NCBI GenBank assembly: GCA_030747075.1
Contig: JASLLL010000009.1
Span: forward strand, 1 to 64,000
DNA: 64,000 bases
Source of the DNA: Gemmatimonadota bacterium
GTDB lineage: Bacteria; ARS69
Direction of reading: 5' to 3'
Positions 18,974 through 28,364 of the stretch are shown piece after piece. Position 1 is the first letter of the stretch. The number at the start of each line of letters is the position of its first letter. A program made the translations under genes and the position numbers. Below the pieces are notes generated by a model, which saw only the letters and a program-made list of their open reading frames with translations, was not told where the DNA came from and made no database searches.

Positions 18974-20014
18974 ATGGCCGGCATGGGGGCCGTGGTCATG
19001 CGCGACTTTGGCGGCCCGGAGGTTCTCGAATGGGCGGAGGTCCCGCGGCCCGTCGCGGAAGGTGATCGTGTTCTGGTGCGCGTCGCCGCATGTGGGCTGA
19101 ACCATCTGGATCTTTGGACCCGGAGCGGACATCGCGGCCGGTCCATTCCTCTCCCGCACATTCTCGGAAACGAGCCGGTCGGTTTTGTGGAAGAGGTGGG
19201 GCCGCGCGCGGAAGGGGTTGCACCGGGCGACTTCGTGGTGGTCGCGCCCGGGTTCCTCGATCGATTCCGTGCCGATCGATCCGGCTGGGACACTCGGTAC
19301 CCGGAATACGGCGTCATCGGGAACCGCGCCCCGGGCGGCTACGGGGAGTACCTCGCCGTTCGGGCGGAGCATGTCGTGCGCGTGTCGGACCGGTGGTCGC
19401 CCGAAGAGTGGGCCGCCACGCCGCTCGTCTTCCTGACCGCATGGCACATGCTGGTCGGTCGCGCGCGCCTCCGGCCGGGGGAGACCGTGCTGGTGGTGGG
19501 TGCGGGCAGCGGAGTCGGGTCATCCGCCGTGCAGATCGCCCGGCACTTTGCCTGCCGCGTCATCGCGACCGCGGGCACCAGAGAGAAGCTCTCGGCCGCG
19601 AAAGAACTGGGAGCGCACGCGGCCGTTCTCCACGGGCAGGACGCGTGGTCCGCGGAAGTTCGGGAAGCCTCCGGCGGGCGCGGCGTGGATGTGGTCGTGG
19701 AGCATGTCGGCGAGGCCATCTTCGAGGACGCCGTGAAGACGCTTGCGCACGGGGGGCGCCTCGTGACCTGCGGAAGCACCACCGGGCCGTCGGCTCACCT
19801 CAACCTGACGCACCTTTTCGCGAAGCAGCTCTCCATTCTCGGGAGCTACATGGGCGACCATGCGGAACTGCTCGATGTACTGCGGCTTCTGGATGCCGGG
19901 AAGCTGAAACCGGTCGTGGACCGCGTGTTCCCGGTTCGCGAAGCCGCGAAAGCCCACGCCCGCATGGAGAATCGCGAACATTTCGGCAAGATCGTTCTGC
20001 GCCACGGGGCCTGA
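18974..20014 (+). CDS. Zinc-type alcohol dehydrogenase / quinone oxidoreductase family protein
   Basis: A 346-residue medium-chain dehydrogenase. A GroES-like N-terminal half contains VRVAACGLNHLDLWTRSG and ILGNEPVGFVEEVG. The Rossmann NAD(P)-binding half has VLVVGAGSGVGSSAVQIARH. The four-Cys structural zinc loop of classic alcohol dehydrogenases is missing (GNRAPGGYGEYLAV stands there), and the usual GHE catalytic His is Asn in GNE. It may therefore be a zinc-poor quinone-oxidoreductase-like reductase. The ATG at 18974 lies just after the lipoprotein stop; an in-frame TTG at 18968 is a less likely start. Substrate unknown. Confidence 0.8.
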   Translation: MAGMGAVVMRDFGGPEVLEWAEVPRPVAEGDRVLVRVAACGLNHLDLWTRSGHRGRSIPLPHILGNEPVGFVEEVGPRAEGVAPGDFVVVAPGFLDRFRADRSGWDTRYPEYGVIGNRAPGGYGEYLAVRAEHVVRVSDRWSPEEWAATPLVFLTAWHMLVGRARLRPGETVLVVGAGSGVGSSAVQIARHFACRVIATAGTREKLSAAKELGAHAAVLHGQDAWSAEVREASGGRGVDVVVEHVGEAIFEDAVKTLAHGGRLVTCGSTTGPSAHLNLTHLFAKQLSILGSYMGDHAELLDVLRLLDAGKLKPVVDRVFPVREAAKAHARMENREHFGKIVLRHGA

Positions 20015-20027
20015 CCCGGGAGACCGA

Positions 20028-22691
20028 ATGAACCTCGATCGGATCCTGCGGGACGAAATCCTCCCCCGTGTGCAGAAGCCCAGCCGATACCTGGGAAACG
20101 AACTGAACGCCGCGCGCGCGGCTCCCGAACCGGGGGATGTCCGGATTGCGCTGGCATTCCCGGACCTCTACGACGTCGGGCTCTCCAATCTCGGCCTTCT
20201 CATTCTCTACGGGATCCTGAACCGCCTGCCCGGGGTCTCCGCGGAGCGCACCTACGCTCCCGCGGCTGACCTCGAGGAGAAGATGCGCGCACGCGGATTG
20301 CCGCTCTTCTCATGGGAGTCGCGGACCCCGCTTTCGGATTTCGACGCCATCGGCTTCACCATCCAGTATGAACTCTCCGCGACGAACATTTTGAACATGC
20401 TGGACCTCGCCGGGCTTCCCCTTCGCGCGGCGGATCGTACGGATTCGCACCCGCTGGTGCTGGCCGGAGGGCCGTGCGTCTGCAACCCGGAACCGTATGC
20501 GTACTTCATGGACGCGTTTGTGATCGGCGACGGGGAGGACGCCGTGGTCGAGCTGGCGCGGTTCCTCCGGGAGACGCGCGGGATGAAGCGGGTCGCGCGT
20601 CTGGATGCGCTGGCCGGACTCCCCGGCGTCTATGTCCCCGCGGTTCACCCCACCGTGCGCGGGCCACACGGGCAGGTTCTCCCGGATCCATCCGGGCCGA
20701 CGATTCGAAAGTCCGTCGTGGCCGATCTGGACGCCGCGCCGTATCCCACCGACTACATCGTTCCCTACACGCAGCAGGTTCACGATCGCGCGTCGCTGGA
20801 GGTGCTGCGCGGTTGCACGCAGGGATGCCGGTTCTGTCAGGCGGGCATGACCTATCGCCCCGTGCGAGAGCGCAGTCTCCCGACGCTGGACCGTCTGCTG
20901 ACAGAGACGGTTCGGAAGACCGGCTACGACGAAATCTCCCTCGCCAGCCTCTCTACCTGCGACTACGGAAAGGTGAAGCACCTCCTCGAACAGTCCGTGC
21001 GGAGGCTCACGCCGCAGGGAGTGGCGGTGGCGCTTCCATCGATTCGAACGGATTCCTTCTCGGTGGACCTTTCGGACATGGTGGCCGGGGCGAAGAAGTC
21101 CGGCATCACCTTCGCCCCCGAGGCCGCCACTGGGCGTCTGCGTGCATTGATCGACAAGTGGATTCCCGACGAGGAGATTCTCGGCACCACCGAAGCGGTC
21201 TTCGCGCGCGGCTGGGAACGCGTGAAGCTGTACTTCATGATCGGGCATCCCACCGAGACCGACGAGGATGTGGAGGCCATTGCGCGACTCTCGCGCGAAG
21301 TCCTCGCGCGGGGGCGGACGGTTCAACCGCGGGCGCAGGTGAATGTGAGCGTCTCCACCTTCGTGCCGAAGCCGTTCACGCCGTTCCAGTGGGAGCGGCA
21401 GATCGACCTGGAGGAAACGCGCCACCGGCAGGAGATTCTCCGGCGCGGAATGAAGGAGCGCGGGCTGCGGTTTCGTCCGCACGATGCATCGACGAGTTGG
21501 CTGGAGGGCATTGTCTCCCGAAACGATCGCCGCGTGGGCGACCTCTTCGAGCACGCATGGCGGGAGGGGTGCCGCCTCGACGGATGGAGCGAGCATTTCG
21601 ACTTCGCGGCATGGCGCCGCGCACTGGAGAAATGGGGCGGGTCCCCGGAGGAGGCGTTGCGCGAGAGGTCCGTGGAGGAGCCGCTGCCGTGGGACCACAT
21701 CGACATTCTCGTGAAGAAGGAGTTTCTGGCCGGGGAGCTTGAGAAGGCGAAGAGCGGTGTGCGGGAAGAGGCACTCACCGCGGACTGCCGGAGCGGATGT
21801 CACTTGTGCGGCGTGATTGATGAGGAGAAGGAACTCTGCAACCGGATGATCCGCACCGCAAAGGCCGGGAAGAAGGAATCCGCCGAGTGGGTGTCGCGGG
21901 GTCCGGTCACCGGGCCGTGGACAGAACCGGTCACGGGCACGATCCGGTTCCGTTTTACGAAGGCTCCCGAGGTGGCGCTTCTGTCGCACCTGGAAGTGCA
22001 GACGGCGCTGGGGCGGATGCTGCGCCGCGCGGAGATCCCTGTCGCGTTCACGCAGGGGTATTCGCCGCATCTTCGTCTGGCGCTCTCCGACGCGCTTCCC
22101 GTCGGTATGGCCAGCGACGCGGAGTACGGGGATGTGCGCCTGCGTCGGTCCATGTCACCGGACCGCTTCGTGGAGCGCATGCAGGCCGCCGCGTCTCCGG
22201 GGCTTGGCGTGTCGGCCGCGCGCACGGTGTCCGCCGACGCGCCGTCGCTCTCCTCCCGCATTGCCGCCGCCCGCTACCGTGTGGGCCTCGGGCGGCTCGG
22301 CATCCCGGTCGACGACGCGATGGACAAGGTGGCGGCGTTTCTCGCCCGGGAAGAGGTGGTGGTCGAGAAGCTCGTCATTCGGAAGCGGCGTGAGAAGATC
22401 GTCCGCGTGGACATTCGTCCGTTCACGCGGTCTCTGGTCGCCGGTGAGTCGGACGGCGAGGCCGTGCTGGATGTCGTGCTGGGCCGCCGGTCCGGGAACC
22501 TCGTCCGGCCGAAGGAGATTCTGGCGGCACTTTTCGGGATCGACGGAGACCGGCTACTCGACGCACGGGTTCACAAGCGCGACTCTCTCGTGGAGTTCGA
22601 CGGGCGGCTCGTATCCGTCGGGCAGGGGTGGGCTGTGTCGGGCCGATACGACCCCTGGGAGAGGCTGCCGCAGGAAGGGGGCGTGGCGTGA
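20028..22691 (+). CDS. B12-binding-type radical SAM protein fused to a DUF2344 domain
   Basis: An 887-residue protein. The first 230 residues resemble the B12-binding-like domain, the radical SAM core has C263-x3-C267-x2-C270 in LRGCTQGCRFCQAG, and the last 250 residues or so match the DUF2344 type (FRFTKAPEVALLSHLEVQ, AFTQGYSPHLRLALSDALP). Families called TIGR03960 and TIGR03936 have just these two parts, often fused as here. They commonly lie near ribosome or RNase genes. The reaction is not established. Its stop overlaps the GTG of the next gene by four bases, so the two are coupled. Confidence 0.88.
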   Translation: MNLDRILRDEILPRVQKPSRYLGNELNAARAAPEPGDVRIALAFPDLYDVGLSNLGLLILYGILNRLPGVSAERTYAPAADLEEKMRARGLPLFSWESRTPLSDFDAIGFTIQYELSATNILNMLDLAGLPLRAADRTDSHPLVLAGGPCVCNPEPYAYFMDAFVIGDGEDAVVELARFLRETRGMKRVARLDALAGLPGVYVPAVHPTVRGPHGQVLPDPSGPTIRKSVVADLDAAPYPTDYIVPYTQQVHDRASLEVLRGCTQGCRFCQAGMTYRPVRERSLPTLDRLLTETVRKTGYDEISLASLSTCDYGKVKHLLEQSVRRLTPQGVAVALPSIRTDSFSVDLSDMVAGAKKSGITFAPEAATGRLRALIDKWIPDEEILGTTEAVFARGWERVKLYFMIGHPTETDEDVEAIARLSREVLARGRTVQPRAQVNVSVSTFVPKPFTPFQWERQIDLEETRHRQEILRRGMKERGLRFRPHDASTSWLEGIVSRNDRRVGDLFEHAWREGCRLDGWSEHFDFAAWRRALEKWGGSPEEALRERSVEEPLPWDHIDILVKKEFLAGELEKAKSGVREEALTADCRSGCHLCGVIDEEKELCNRMIRTAKAGKKESAEWVSRGPVTGPWTEPVTGTIRFRFTKAPEVALLSHLEVQTALGRMLRRAEIPVAFTQGYSPHLRLALSDALPVGMASDAEYGDVRLRRSMSPDRFVERMQAAASPGLGVSAARTVSADAPSLSSRIAAARYRVGLGRLGIPVDDAMDKVAAFLAREEVVVEKLVIRKRREKIVRVDIRPFTRSLVAGESDGEAVLDVVLGRRSGNLVRPKEILAALFGIDGDRLLDARVHKRDSLVEFDGRLVSVGQGWAVSGRYDPWERLPQEGGVA

Positions 22692-23641
22692 GCCGTGCGC
22701 GTGTGCTGGGCTTTGACATTGGCGGGACGAATGCGAAGGCGGTGCTGGCGGACAGGACGGGTCGCGTTCTGGCGCGTTCCAGGCGGGAGACTTCCTCGCT
22801 CGGAGCGAAGGGGGTGGAGGTGGCGCCCGCGCTGGCCGAGTGGGCGCGCGAACTCACCGCCCGACACGGCATCCGGCCCCGGGCGGTCGGCGTGGCGTGC
22901 GCGGGACTGGTGGACGCGCGTTCGGGGCGTGTGGAGTCTTCGCCGAACCTTCCCCACCTTCGGCGGCTTCGACTGGGCGATGCACTGGCCGGGGAACTCG
23001 GACGGCCGGTCCATCTTGAGAACGACGCGAACGCGCTGGCCTGGGCCGAGTTCCGCTTCGGTGCGGGAAGGGGCGCGCGGAATCTCGTGTGCCTCGCGCT
23101 CGGGACGGGCGTCGGCGGCGGGCTGGTGATGGACGGGCGGCTGCATCGGGGCGCGCACGGGCTCGGCGCGGAGCTTGGACACATGGTGGTAGAGCGGAAT
23201 GGTCGCCGCTGTGCCTGCGGGCAGCGCGGGTGCCTGGAAGCGTACGCCGGGGCGTGGGCGATCACGCGGTCCGCCCGTCGTGCGCTGGCCCGGGGTGCTC
23301 CCGGGAGCCGGATGCTCGCCGTGCGCCTTCGCGGGGAGGACCCCACACCGGCGGCACTCTCCCGTGCCGCGCGTGACGGCAGCGCGCTGGCCACGGCGCT
23401 CTTCGCCGAAGCCGGGCGCGCGCTTGGTGTGGCGGTGGCGTCGCTCGTTCACATCTTCGACCCGGACCGCGTGTTGCTGGCAGGAGGCGTGTCGGCTGCC
23501 GGTCGGCTTCTTCTGGACCCGGCGCGGGAGGAAGCGCGAAGCCGCGTCATGGATCCGACGGTGCAAAAGCACGGACTGCGACTGCGGAAACTCGGCGACG
23601 ACGGGGCGGCACTCGGGGCGGCGCTTCTGGCGATGGAGTGA
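22688..23641 (+). CDS. ROK-family sugar kinase (glucokinase-like)
   Basis: A 317-residue kinase. The ATP-binding motif FDIGGTNAKAVLADRTG opens the protein, and LENDANALAWAEF carries the sugar-binding Asn and the catalytic Asp. ALGTGVGGGLVMDG and the ROK zinc motif CACGQRGCLEAY are complete. The family phosphorylates glucose or N-acetyl sugars; there is no N-terminal DNA-binding domain, so it is an enzyme rather than an ROK repressor. I chose GTG at 22688, which shares GTGA with the stop of the radical SAM gene; the frame is open 60 bases further upstream. The substrate is not fixed by the sequence. Confidence 0.9.
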   Translation: MSRARVLGFDIGGTNAKAVLADRTGRVLARSRRETSSLGAKGVEVAPALAEWARELTARHGIRPRAVGVACAGLVDARSGRVESSPNLPHLRRLRLGDALAGELGRPVHLENDANALAWAEFRFGAGRGARNLVCLALGTGVGGGLVMDGRLHRGAHGLGAELGHMVVERNGRRCACGQRGCLEAYAGAWAITRSARRALARGAPGSRMLAVRLRGEDPTPAALSRAARDGSALATALFAEAGRALGVAVASLVHIFDPDRVLLAGGVSAAGRLLLDPAREEARSRVMDPTVQKHGLRLRKLGDDGAALGAALLAME

Positions 23642-23669
23642 TCGCCCACGACAGGGCCCGGGGCCTGTG

Positions 23670-24395
23670 CTATCCGCCCGTGACAACCGGCGCGAGCAGC
23701 CGGAGCGCCATCAGTGCCAGCACCACGCGGAACATCTTGCGGAACAGCGCGTCCGGCATTCGCCCGAGAAGGCGTGTCCCGATCCATGTGCCCGCGATGA
23801 CGCAGAGGAGAAGCGGCGCGATCCACTGCAGCCGCGGCACATAGTCGAAGCCCACGGAGAGGAACGCGGGGATCTTGAGCAGATGCCCGAACGACTGGAT
23901 GGCCGCCTTCGTGGCGACGATCTCCCGGCGCTCCAGATCGTCCCGCAGGAAGAACGCCGCCAGAAACGGACCGGTGGCGCCGAGTGTTACGGTCAGCAGC
24001 CCTCCGACAAGCCCGGCAGGCAGGAAGACCCACCGGGGGACCACGATGCGCTTGGGTTTGAAGCGGTCCCACAGGAGGAAGGCCAGCACGAAGGCGCCGA
24101 TGGCGGGCTTGAACCCGGGCAGGCCTTCGCCGCCGGTGATCCGGATTCCCGCCACGACTCCAAGCACCATCCCCGGGGCGTAGAGTGCCACGATCCGCCA
24201 GCACACGCGGGGAAGCAGCGCGAGCATCCGCGAGAAGTTGCTGGTCAGCTGCACCACGCCGTGAACCGGCACAACCTCCGCAACCGGCAGGATGGATGCC
24301 ATGACGGCCAGAAGGACCACGCCGCCACCCATGCCCAGCATGCCCGAAAGAGCGGAGGCGAGGAGGGCGGCAGGGATCAGAACGGGGAGGATCAC
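23670..24395 (-). CDS. TauE/SafE-family membrane permease
   Basis: A 241-residue protein with about eight hydrophobic segments. The two half-repeats typical of the family are visible: SGMLGMGGGVVLLAVM near the N-terminus and GLVGGLLTVTLGATGPFLAAF in the middle. Members export or import sulfite, sulfonates and other small anions; substrate prediction from sequence is poor. It is divergent from the heavy-metal efflux operon, sharing a 164-base gap. It also converges on the ROK kinase gene with 28 bases between them. Confidence 0.85.
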   Translation of the reverse strand: MILPVLIPAALLASALSGMLGMGGGVVLLAVMASILPVAEVVPVHGVVQLTSNFSRMLALLPRVCWRIVALYAPGMVLGVVAGIRITGGEGLPGFKPAIGAFVLAFLLWDRFKPKRIVVPRWVFLPAGLVGGLLTVTLGATGPFLAAFFLRDDLERREIVATKAAIQSFGHLLKIPAFLSVGFDYVPRLQWIAPLLLCVIAGTWIGTRLLGRMPDALFRKMFRVVLALMALRLLAPVVTGG

Positions 24396-24495
24396 GAGCG
24401 TCTCCAGTGCGTTTCCGTGCAGAATATGCGCATTTCGCCCCCTTCGGGAACCTCGGATTGGCTGCGGGGTATGGAAGCCGGGTCCATCGGGATGC

Positions 24496-24524
24496 TTGAC
24501 CCGACCGGTGGAGCTGCCGATACT
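24496..24524 (+). promoter_or_regulatory. Putative promoter of the metal-efflux operon
   Basis: TTGACC (24496-24501), a 17-base spacer and GATACT (24519-24524). The -10 box lies inside the palindrome at 24514-24530. Confidence 0.5.
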
Positions 24525-24530
24525 CGGCAG
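24514..24530. promoter_or_regulatory. Palindromic operator over the -10 box
   Basis: CTGCCGA-TAC-TCGGCAG is a perfect inverted repeat with 7-base arms and a 3-base centre. Its position on the -10 box suggests a repressor site for the efflux operon. The spacer is 17 bases, not the 19-20 of MerR-type activated promoters. No regulator gene is next to it. Confidence 0.55.
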
Positions 24531-24559
24531 GAATGTTGGTTTCTTGCGGGAGATGGCAA

Positions 24560-24964
24560 ATGCCCCTGATGGGAAAGGCCTTCATCTTCGTTCTGGTCGC
24601 CGGGCTGACGCTCCCGCTCGGACCGGGTGGAATCTGCTGCTGTCTCCTGGCCGATGACTGCCCCGATGCCGCCCCGAAGGCGGCCCCCGTGGAGTCGTGC
24701 TGCTCCTCCGGGGCCGGACCCGATGCGTCGGCCTCTTCCGCCCCGGCGGAGCGCGACTGCTGCGCCTGCCCCGAACTCCAGCCTGCACCATCCTCTTCCG
24801 CGACGCTTGCCGTGGTGGCCGCCGCCGGGAGTCCCCTCGCCGCTCCGGAGAGTCAGGTCCGGCTTGCCACTCCGGCTCAGGGCACGGAGGGCTTTCGAGA
24901 AGAGACCCACCCGCCCCCTGTCCTCGGGGCGGTCTACCGCACCACCTGCTCCCTGCTCTGCTGA
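24560..24964 (+). CDS. Small cysteine-rich exported protein of the metal-efflux operon
   Basis: A 134-residue protein with a hydrophobic N-terminal segment (MGKAFIFVLVAGLTLPLG) followed by clustered cysteines: GICCCLLADDC, ESCCSS and RDCCACPEL. The rest is Ala/Pro-rich and ends RTTCSLLC. A GGGAG 7 bases before ATG 24560 supports this start; an ATG at 24533 would lie almost at the predicted transcription start. As first gene of the CusCBA-type operon it may bind or buffer the exported metal, or serve as a short regulatory leader peptide. Both are guesses. I know no named family for it. Confidence 0.6.
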   Translation: MPLMGKAFIFVLVAGLTLPLGPGGICCCLLADDCPDAAPKAAPVESCCSSGAGPDASASSAPAERDCCACPELQPAPSSSATLAVVAAAGSPLAAPESQVRLATPAQGTEGFREETHPPPVLGAVYRTTCSLLC

Positions 24965-25092
24965 GATTCCCCGTCCGGGTTGAGTGACCCTGACGGCCGG
25001 GTATGCCTGTGCCCGGCGACCGGTGATGTCCGCGGCGGAGCGTCCGCGAGCGGCCTGTCCCCGGGGAATCCGCACCTGCAGGAGTGATCATC

Positions 25093-26409
25093 ATGACAGC
25101 CCGCTTCCTTCCGGGAGTCCGGCGTGCGGCAGTTGTGGCCGCGCTCTGGATACCGGCCGCTCAGACCGGCGCTGCCTTCGCCACTTCCGAACCCATGGCC
25201 CCGGGAGCCGTTCTGGACGAACTTCGGCGAGAGGTTCTTGCCGCCAATCCCCGGCTTGCGGCGGCTCGCCACCGATGGGAGGCCGCGGAGTTCCGCGCTT
25301 CCGTTCGCGGTTCCTTTCCGGACCCCCGCGTGAACTGGGTTCGCTTTCTGGAGAGCGTGGAGACGAAAACGGGTCCGCAGACCGACCGCATTGGTGTGCG
25401 CCAGCGGATTCCCTGGCCGGGCCGTCTCGACGCCCGGGAGGCCGAAGCTTCGTCGCTTGCGTCCGTGCTTCGTGCCGGGGTCGATGACACGCGTGTCGGT
25501 CTCCTGCGCGACATCACTCACGCGTGGGCGGACCTCTATCTGCTGGATCGGGAAGTGGACATCACGCGGGAGAACCTCGACATCCTGATCGAACTCGAAC
25601 GCGTCCTTCGGCAACGCTACCGCACGGGCACCGCGCGCCACGCGGATCTTGTGAAAGTGCAGGTGGAGCTGGGAGAACTGGAGGACCGCCTGCGAAGTCT
25701 GGAGGACCGGCGCCGCCCGGTGCTGGCGCGCATCAACGCGCTTCGCCGGAGTTCGCGTTCGGAGGGGGTTCCCTCCGCCGGAGAGCCGCGCGTCTTCCCG
25801 GGTGTCCCTTCGCTGGAAGAGGTGTCGGGAGCGCTTCTCGATCGAGCACCCCGCCTGCGCGCTCGAGACAGGGCCGTGGACGCCGCCGGAGAAGCCGAAC
25901 GCCTTGCGCGCATGGAAGCGTACCCGGACCTCATCGCGGGCGTGGATTGGATTCGCACGGGTACCGAGTCCGCTTCGTCTGCCGGGGACGCCGGCCGGGA
26001 CCCCGTGGCCGTGAGCTTCGCCGTGGATCTCCCCGTCTTTCGTGGGCGAATCCGGGACGGAGTCCATGCCGCGGAGGCATCGCTGGAGGAAGCGCGGGCC
26101 GCGCGCGTCGCGGAAGAGGACCGGCTCTTCGTGGACGCGGAAGACGCGCTCTATCGACTTCGGGATGCGGTGCGCCGCGAAGAACTCTACCGACAGGGGC
26201 TTCTTCCGAAGGCTCGTGAGTCGTGGATTGCATCTCTCACCGCATACGAAGCGGCTCGCGGCGGGTTTCTCGATCTGATGGATGCCCGCCGCACACTGCT
26301 CGCTTTCGAACTGGCGCATGCGCGCGCCCGGGCGGATCGTTGTCGCGGTCTTGCCGATCTGGAGGCCATCACCGGCGTTGACTGGGCCGGACGGGAGGAG
26401 AACCGATGA
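25093..26409 (+). CDS. TolC-family outer-membrane efflux protein (CusC-like)
   Basis: A 438-residue outer-membrane factor. A signal peptide (start MTARFLPGVRRAAVVAALW) is followed by two outer-membrane-efflux repeats. These are long amphipathic helices rich in Ala, Glu and Arg, with NPRLAAARHRWEAAE at the first and RAPRLRARDRAVDAAGEAER at the second. VRQRIPWPG is the usual strand entry of the barrel. AGGAG stands 8 bases before the ATG at 25093. The end overlaps the adaptor gene by four bases. It would form the exit duct for the tripartite metal pump. Confidence 0.88.
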   Translation: MTARFLPGVRRAAVVAALWIPAAQTGAAFATSEPMAPGAVLDELRREVLAANPRLAAARHRWEAAEFRASVRGSFPDPRVNWVRFLESVETKTGPQTDRIGVRQRIPWPGRLDAREAEASSLASVLRAGVDDTRVGLLRDITHAWADLYLLDREVDITRENLDILIELERVLRQRYRTGTARHADLVKVQVELGELEDRLRSLEDRRRPVLARINALRRSSRSEGVPSAGEPRVFPGVPSLEEVSGALLDRAPRLRARDRAVDAAGEAERLARMEAYPDLIAGVDWIRTGTESASSAGDAGRDPVAVSFAVDLPVFRGRIRDGVHAAEASLEEARAARVAEEDRLFVDAEDALYRLRDAVRREELYRQGLLPKARESWIASLTAYEAARGGFLDLMDARRTLLAFELAHARARADRCRGLADLEAITGVDWAGREENR

Positions 26410-28364
26410 ACGCGAAGAGAACTGGCGGCCGCCCGGTCGGCAAGCTTGTGGGGATTGCACTGGTGCTGTTCGTGGCGGGGATTCTCGTCGGGCGCGCGTG
26501 GCTCGCGCCGTCGTCTCCCGCGCCCGGGACGCACGAAGGACACGAGCAGGAGGAAGCCGCTGAGGTCTGGACCTGCTCCATGCACCCGCAGGTGCGGCTT
26601 CCCTCGCCGGGGAAGTGCCCGATCTGTCGCATGGACCTCGTGCAGGTGGAGTCGGGCGCGGCAGGAGAGGACGGCGACGCGCCGCGTCTGGAGATGAGCG
26701 AGGCCGCACGGGTTCTGGCGGAGATCGAAACGGCGCCCGTCGTGCGGGATCGCCCGCGACTGGAGATCCGCATGACCGGGAAAGCGGAAGTGGATGAAAC
26801 GCGCGTCCACGCGCTTTCGGCACGCGTGGCGGGTCGGCTGGATCGGATGTTCGTGGACTACACGGGACTGCCCGTGCGTGCGGGAGATCACCTGGCGGAG
26901 ATCTACAGCCCCGAACTGCTGGCCGCGCAGGAGGAGTTGCTGCAAGTGGTGGCTTCCCGGGGAGCGCTGTCGGGCGAATCGACCGGGCTTCTTTCCGACA
27001 CCGCCACCGCAACCGTGGAGGCCGCCCGCGAGAAGCTGCGCCTTTACGGACTCACCGAAGAACAGATCAAGGGAATCGAGCGTCGGGGAGAGACCGAAGA
27101 CCATGTCACGCTCTTCGCCGACCACGGGGGCATTGTCATCGAGAAGAACGCGGTCGTGGGGGACTATGTCCGCACGGGGACGACTATCTACCGCATCGCG
27201 GACTTGTCGCGACTATGGGTGGTGCTCGATGCGCACGAGTCCGATCTGGCGTGGCTTCGTTCCGGGCAGGAGGTGGAGTTTGACGCGGAGTCCCTTCCCG
27301 GGCGGATCTTCACCGGGCGCGTTTCGTTCATTGCGCCCGCGGTCGAGGAGGCGTCGCGTACGGTTCGCGTTCGAATCAATGTCGACAACTCCGACGGCTT
27401 GCTGAAGCCGGGGATGTTCGTCCGCGCAGTGGTGTATGCGGAAGTCGCGTCCGACGGGACCGTGGTCGCCAGCGAGTTTGCCGGACGCTGGGTCTGCCCG
27501 ATGCACCCGGAAGTCGTGGGGGACGCCGCCGGATCCTGCGACGAGTGCGGGATGGACCTCGTGCCCGCGGAGGAGATGGGACTGGTGTCGGGAAGCCCGG
27601 ATGGCGACGGGCCGCTTGTGGTGCCGGTGGAGTCGGTCCTTCGCACCGGGCGGCGCGCGATCGTCTATGTGGAAGTTCCCGATGCGCATCGTCCATCGTA
27701 CGAGGGACGCGAAGTGGGACTCGGTCCGCGCGCGGGGGATGTGTACATCGTGCAGTGGGGCCTGGAGGAAGGGGAACGCGTGGTGTCTCGCGGGAACTTC
27801 AAGATCGACAGTGCGCTGCAGATTCAGGCGAAGCCTTCCATGATGAGTCCCGGGGATGGAACGGATGCGATGGAACCGGAAGGGCCCGTCGCGGACGATG
27901 CGCTTCTTCGGATTCTGTCGGATGTGTACTCGACCTACTTCGAACTCCAGATGGCGCTGGCCGGAGATGATGCGACCGTCGCCGCTGCGGCATTCGCCCG
28001 GATCGGGACGCTGACGAACGGGAACTTCGACGACATCCGCCCCGGAATCCGACCCGACTGGAAGGAGCGGGCCGTGCGTCTCGGGGAAGCGGTTGCGGCC
28101 GCTGAGGGTGTGGACATCGCCGCGATGCGCGTCGCCTTCGAAGACGCATCGAAGGCGATGATCGACCTGGAGCGCACCTTCGGGCATGCCGGTGGCGAGC
28201 CGCACCATGTGACCTACTGTCCCATGGCGTTCGACTTCCGCGGGGCCTACTGGCTGCAGGATCACGAACGCATCGACAACCCGTACTTCGGTGCGTCGAT
28301 GCTTCGGTGCGGGTCCGTCGAAGAGACCGTTCCGGGCGCCGCGTACGCAGGAGGGACGCGATGA
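26406..28364 (+). CDS. RND periplasmic adaptor (CusB-like) with two heavy-metal-binding motifs and a DUF3347 tail
   Basis: A 652-residue membrane-fusion protein. After an N-terminal anchor comes a heavy-metal-binding motif (WTCSMHPQV, CPICRMDLV). The hairpin and lipoyl parts follow, then the beta-barrel (LKPGMFVRAVVYAEV). A second metal-binding motif (WVCPMHPEV, CDECGMDLV) sits near residue 360, before the membrane-proximal part. The last 150 residues match the DUF3347 type, ending with YCPMAFDF. Metals known for this group are Cu(I) and Ag(I). The start overlaps the TolC-type gene by 4 bases, and the end overlaps the pump gene by 4. The second metal motif inside the barrel region is unusual. 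Confidence 0.9.
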   Translation: MNAKRTGGRPVGKLVGIALVLFVAGILVGRAWLAPSSPAPGTHEGHEQEEAAEVWTCSMHPQVRLPSPGKCPICRMDLVQVESGAAGEDGDAPRLEMSEAARVLAEIETAPVVRDRPRLEIRMTGKAEVDETRVHALSARVAGRLDRMFVDYTGLPVRAGDHLAEIYSPELLAAQEELLQVVASRGALSGESTGLLSDTATATVEAAREKLRLYGLTEEQIKGIERRGETEDHVTLFADHGGIVIEKNAVVGDYVRTGTTIYRIADLSRLWVVLDAHESDLAWLRSGQEVEFDAESLPGRIFTGRVSFIAPAVEEASRTVRVRINVDNSDGLLKPGMFVRAVVYAEVASDGTVVASEFAGRWVCPMHPEVVGDAAGSCDECGMDLVPAEEMGLVSGSPDGDGPLVVPVESVLRTGRRAIVYVEVPDAHRPSYEGREVGLGPRAGDVYIVQWGLEEGERVVSRGNFKIDSALQIQAKPSMMSPGDGTDAMEPEGPVADDALLRILSDVYSTYFELQMALAGDDATVAAAAFARIGTLTNGNFDDIRPGIRPDWKERAVRLGEAVAAAEGVDIAAMRVAFEDASKAMIDLERTFGHAGGEPHHVTYCPMAFDFRGAYWLQDHERIDNPYFGASMLRCGSVEETVPGAAYAGGTR

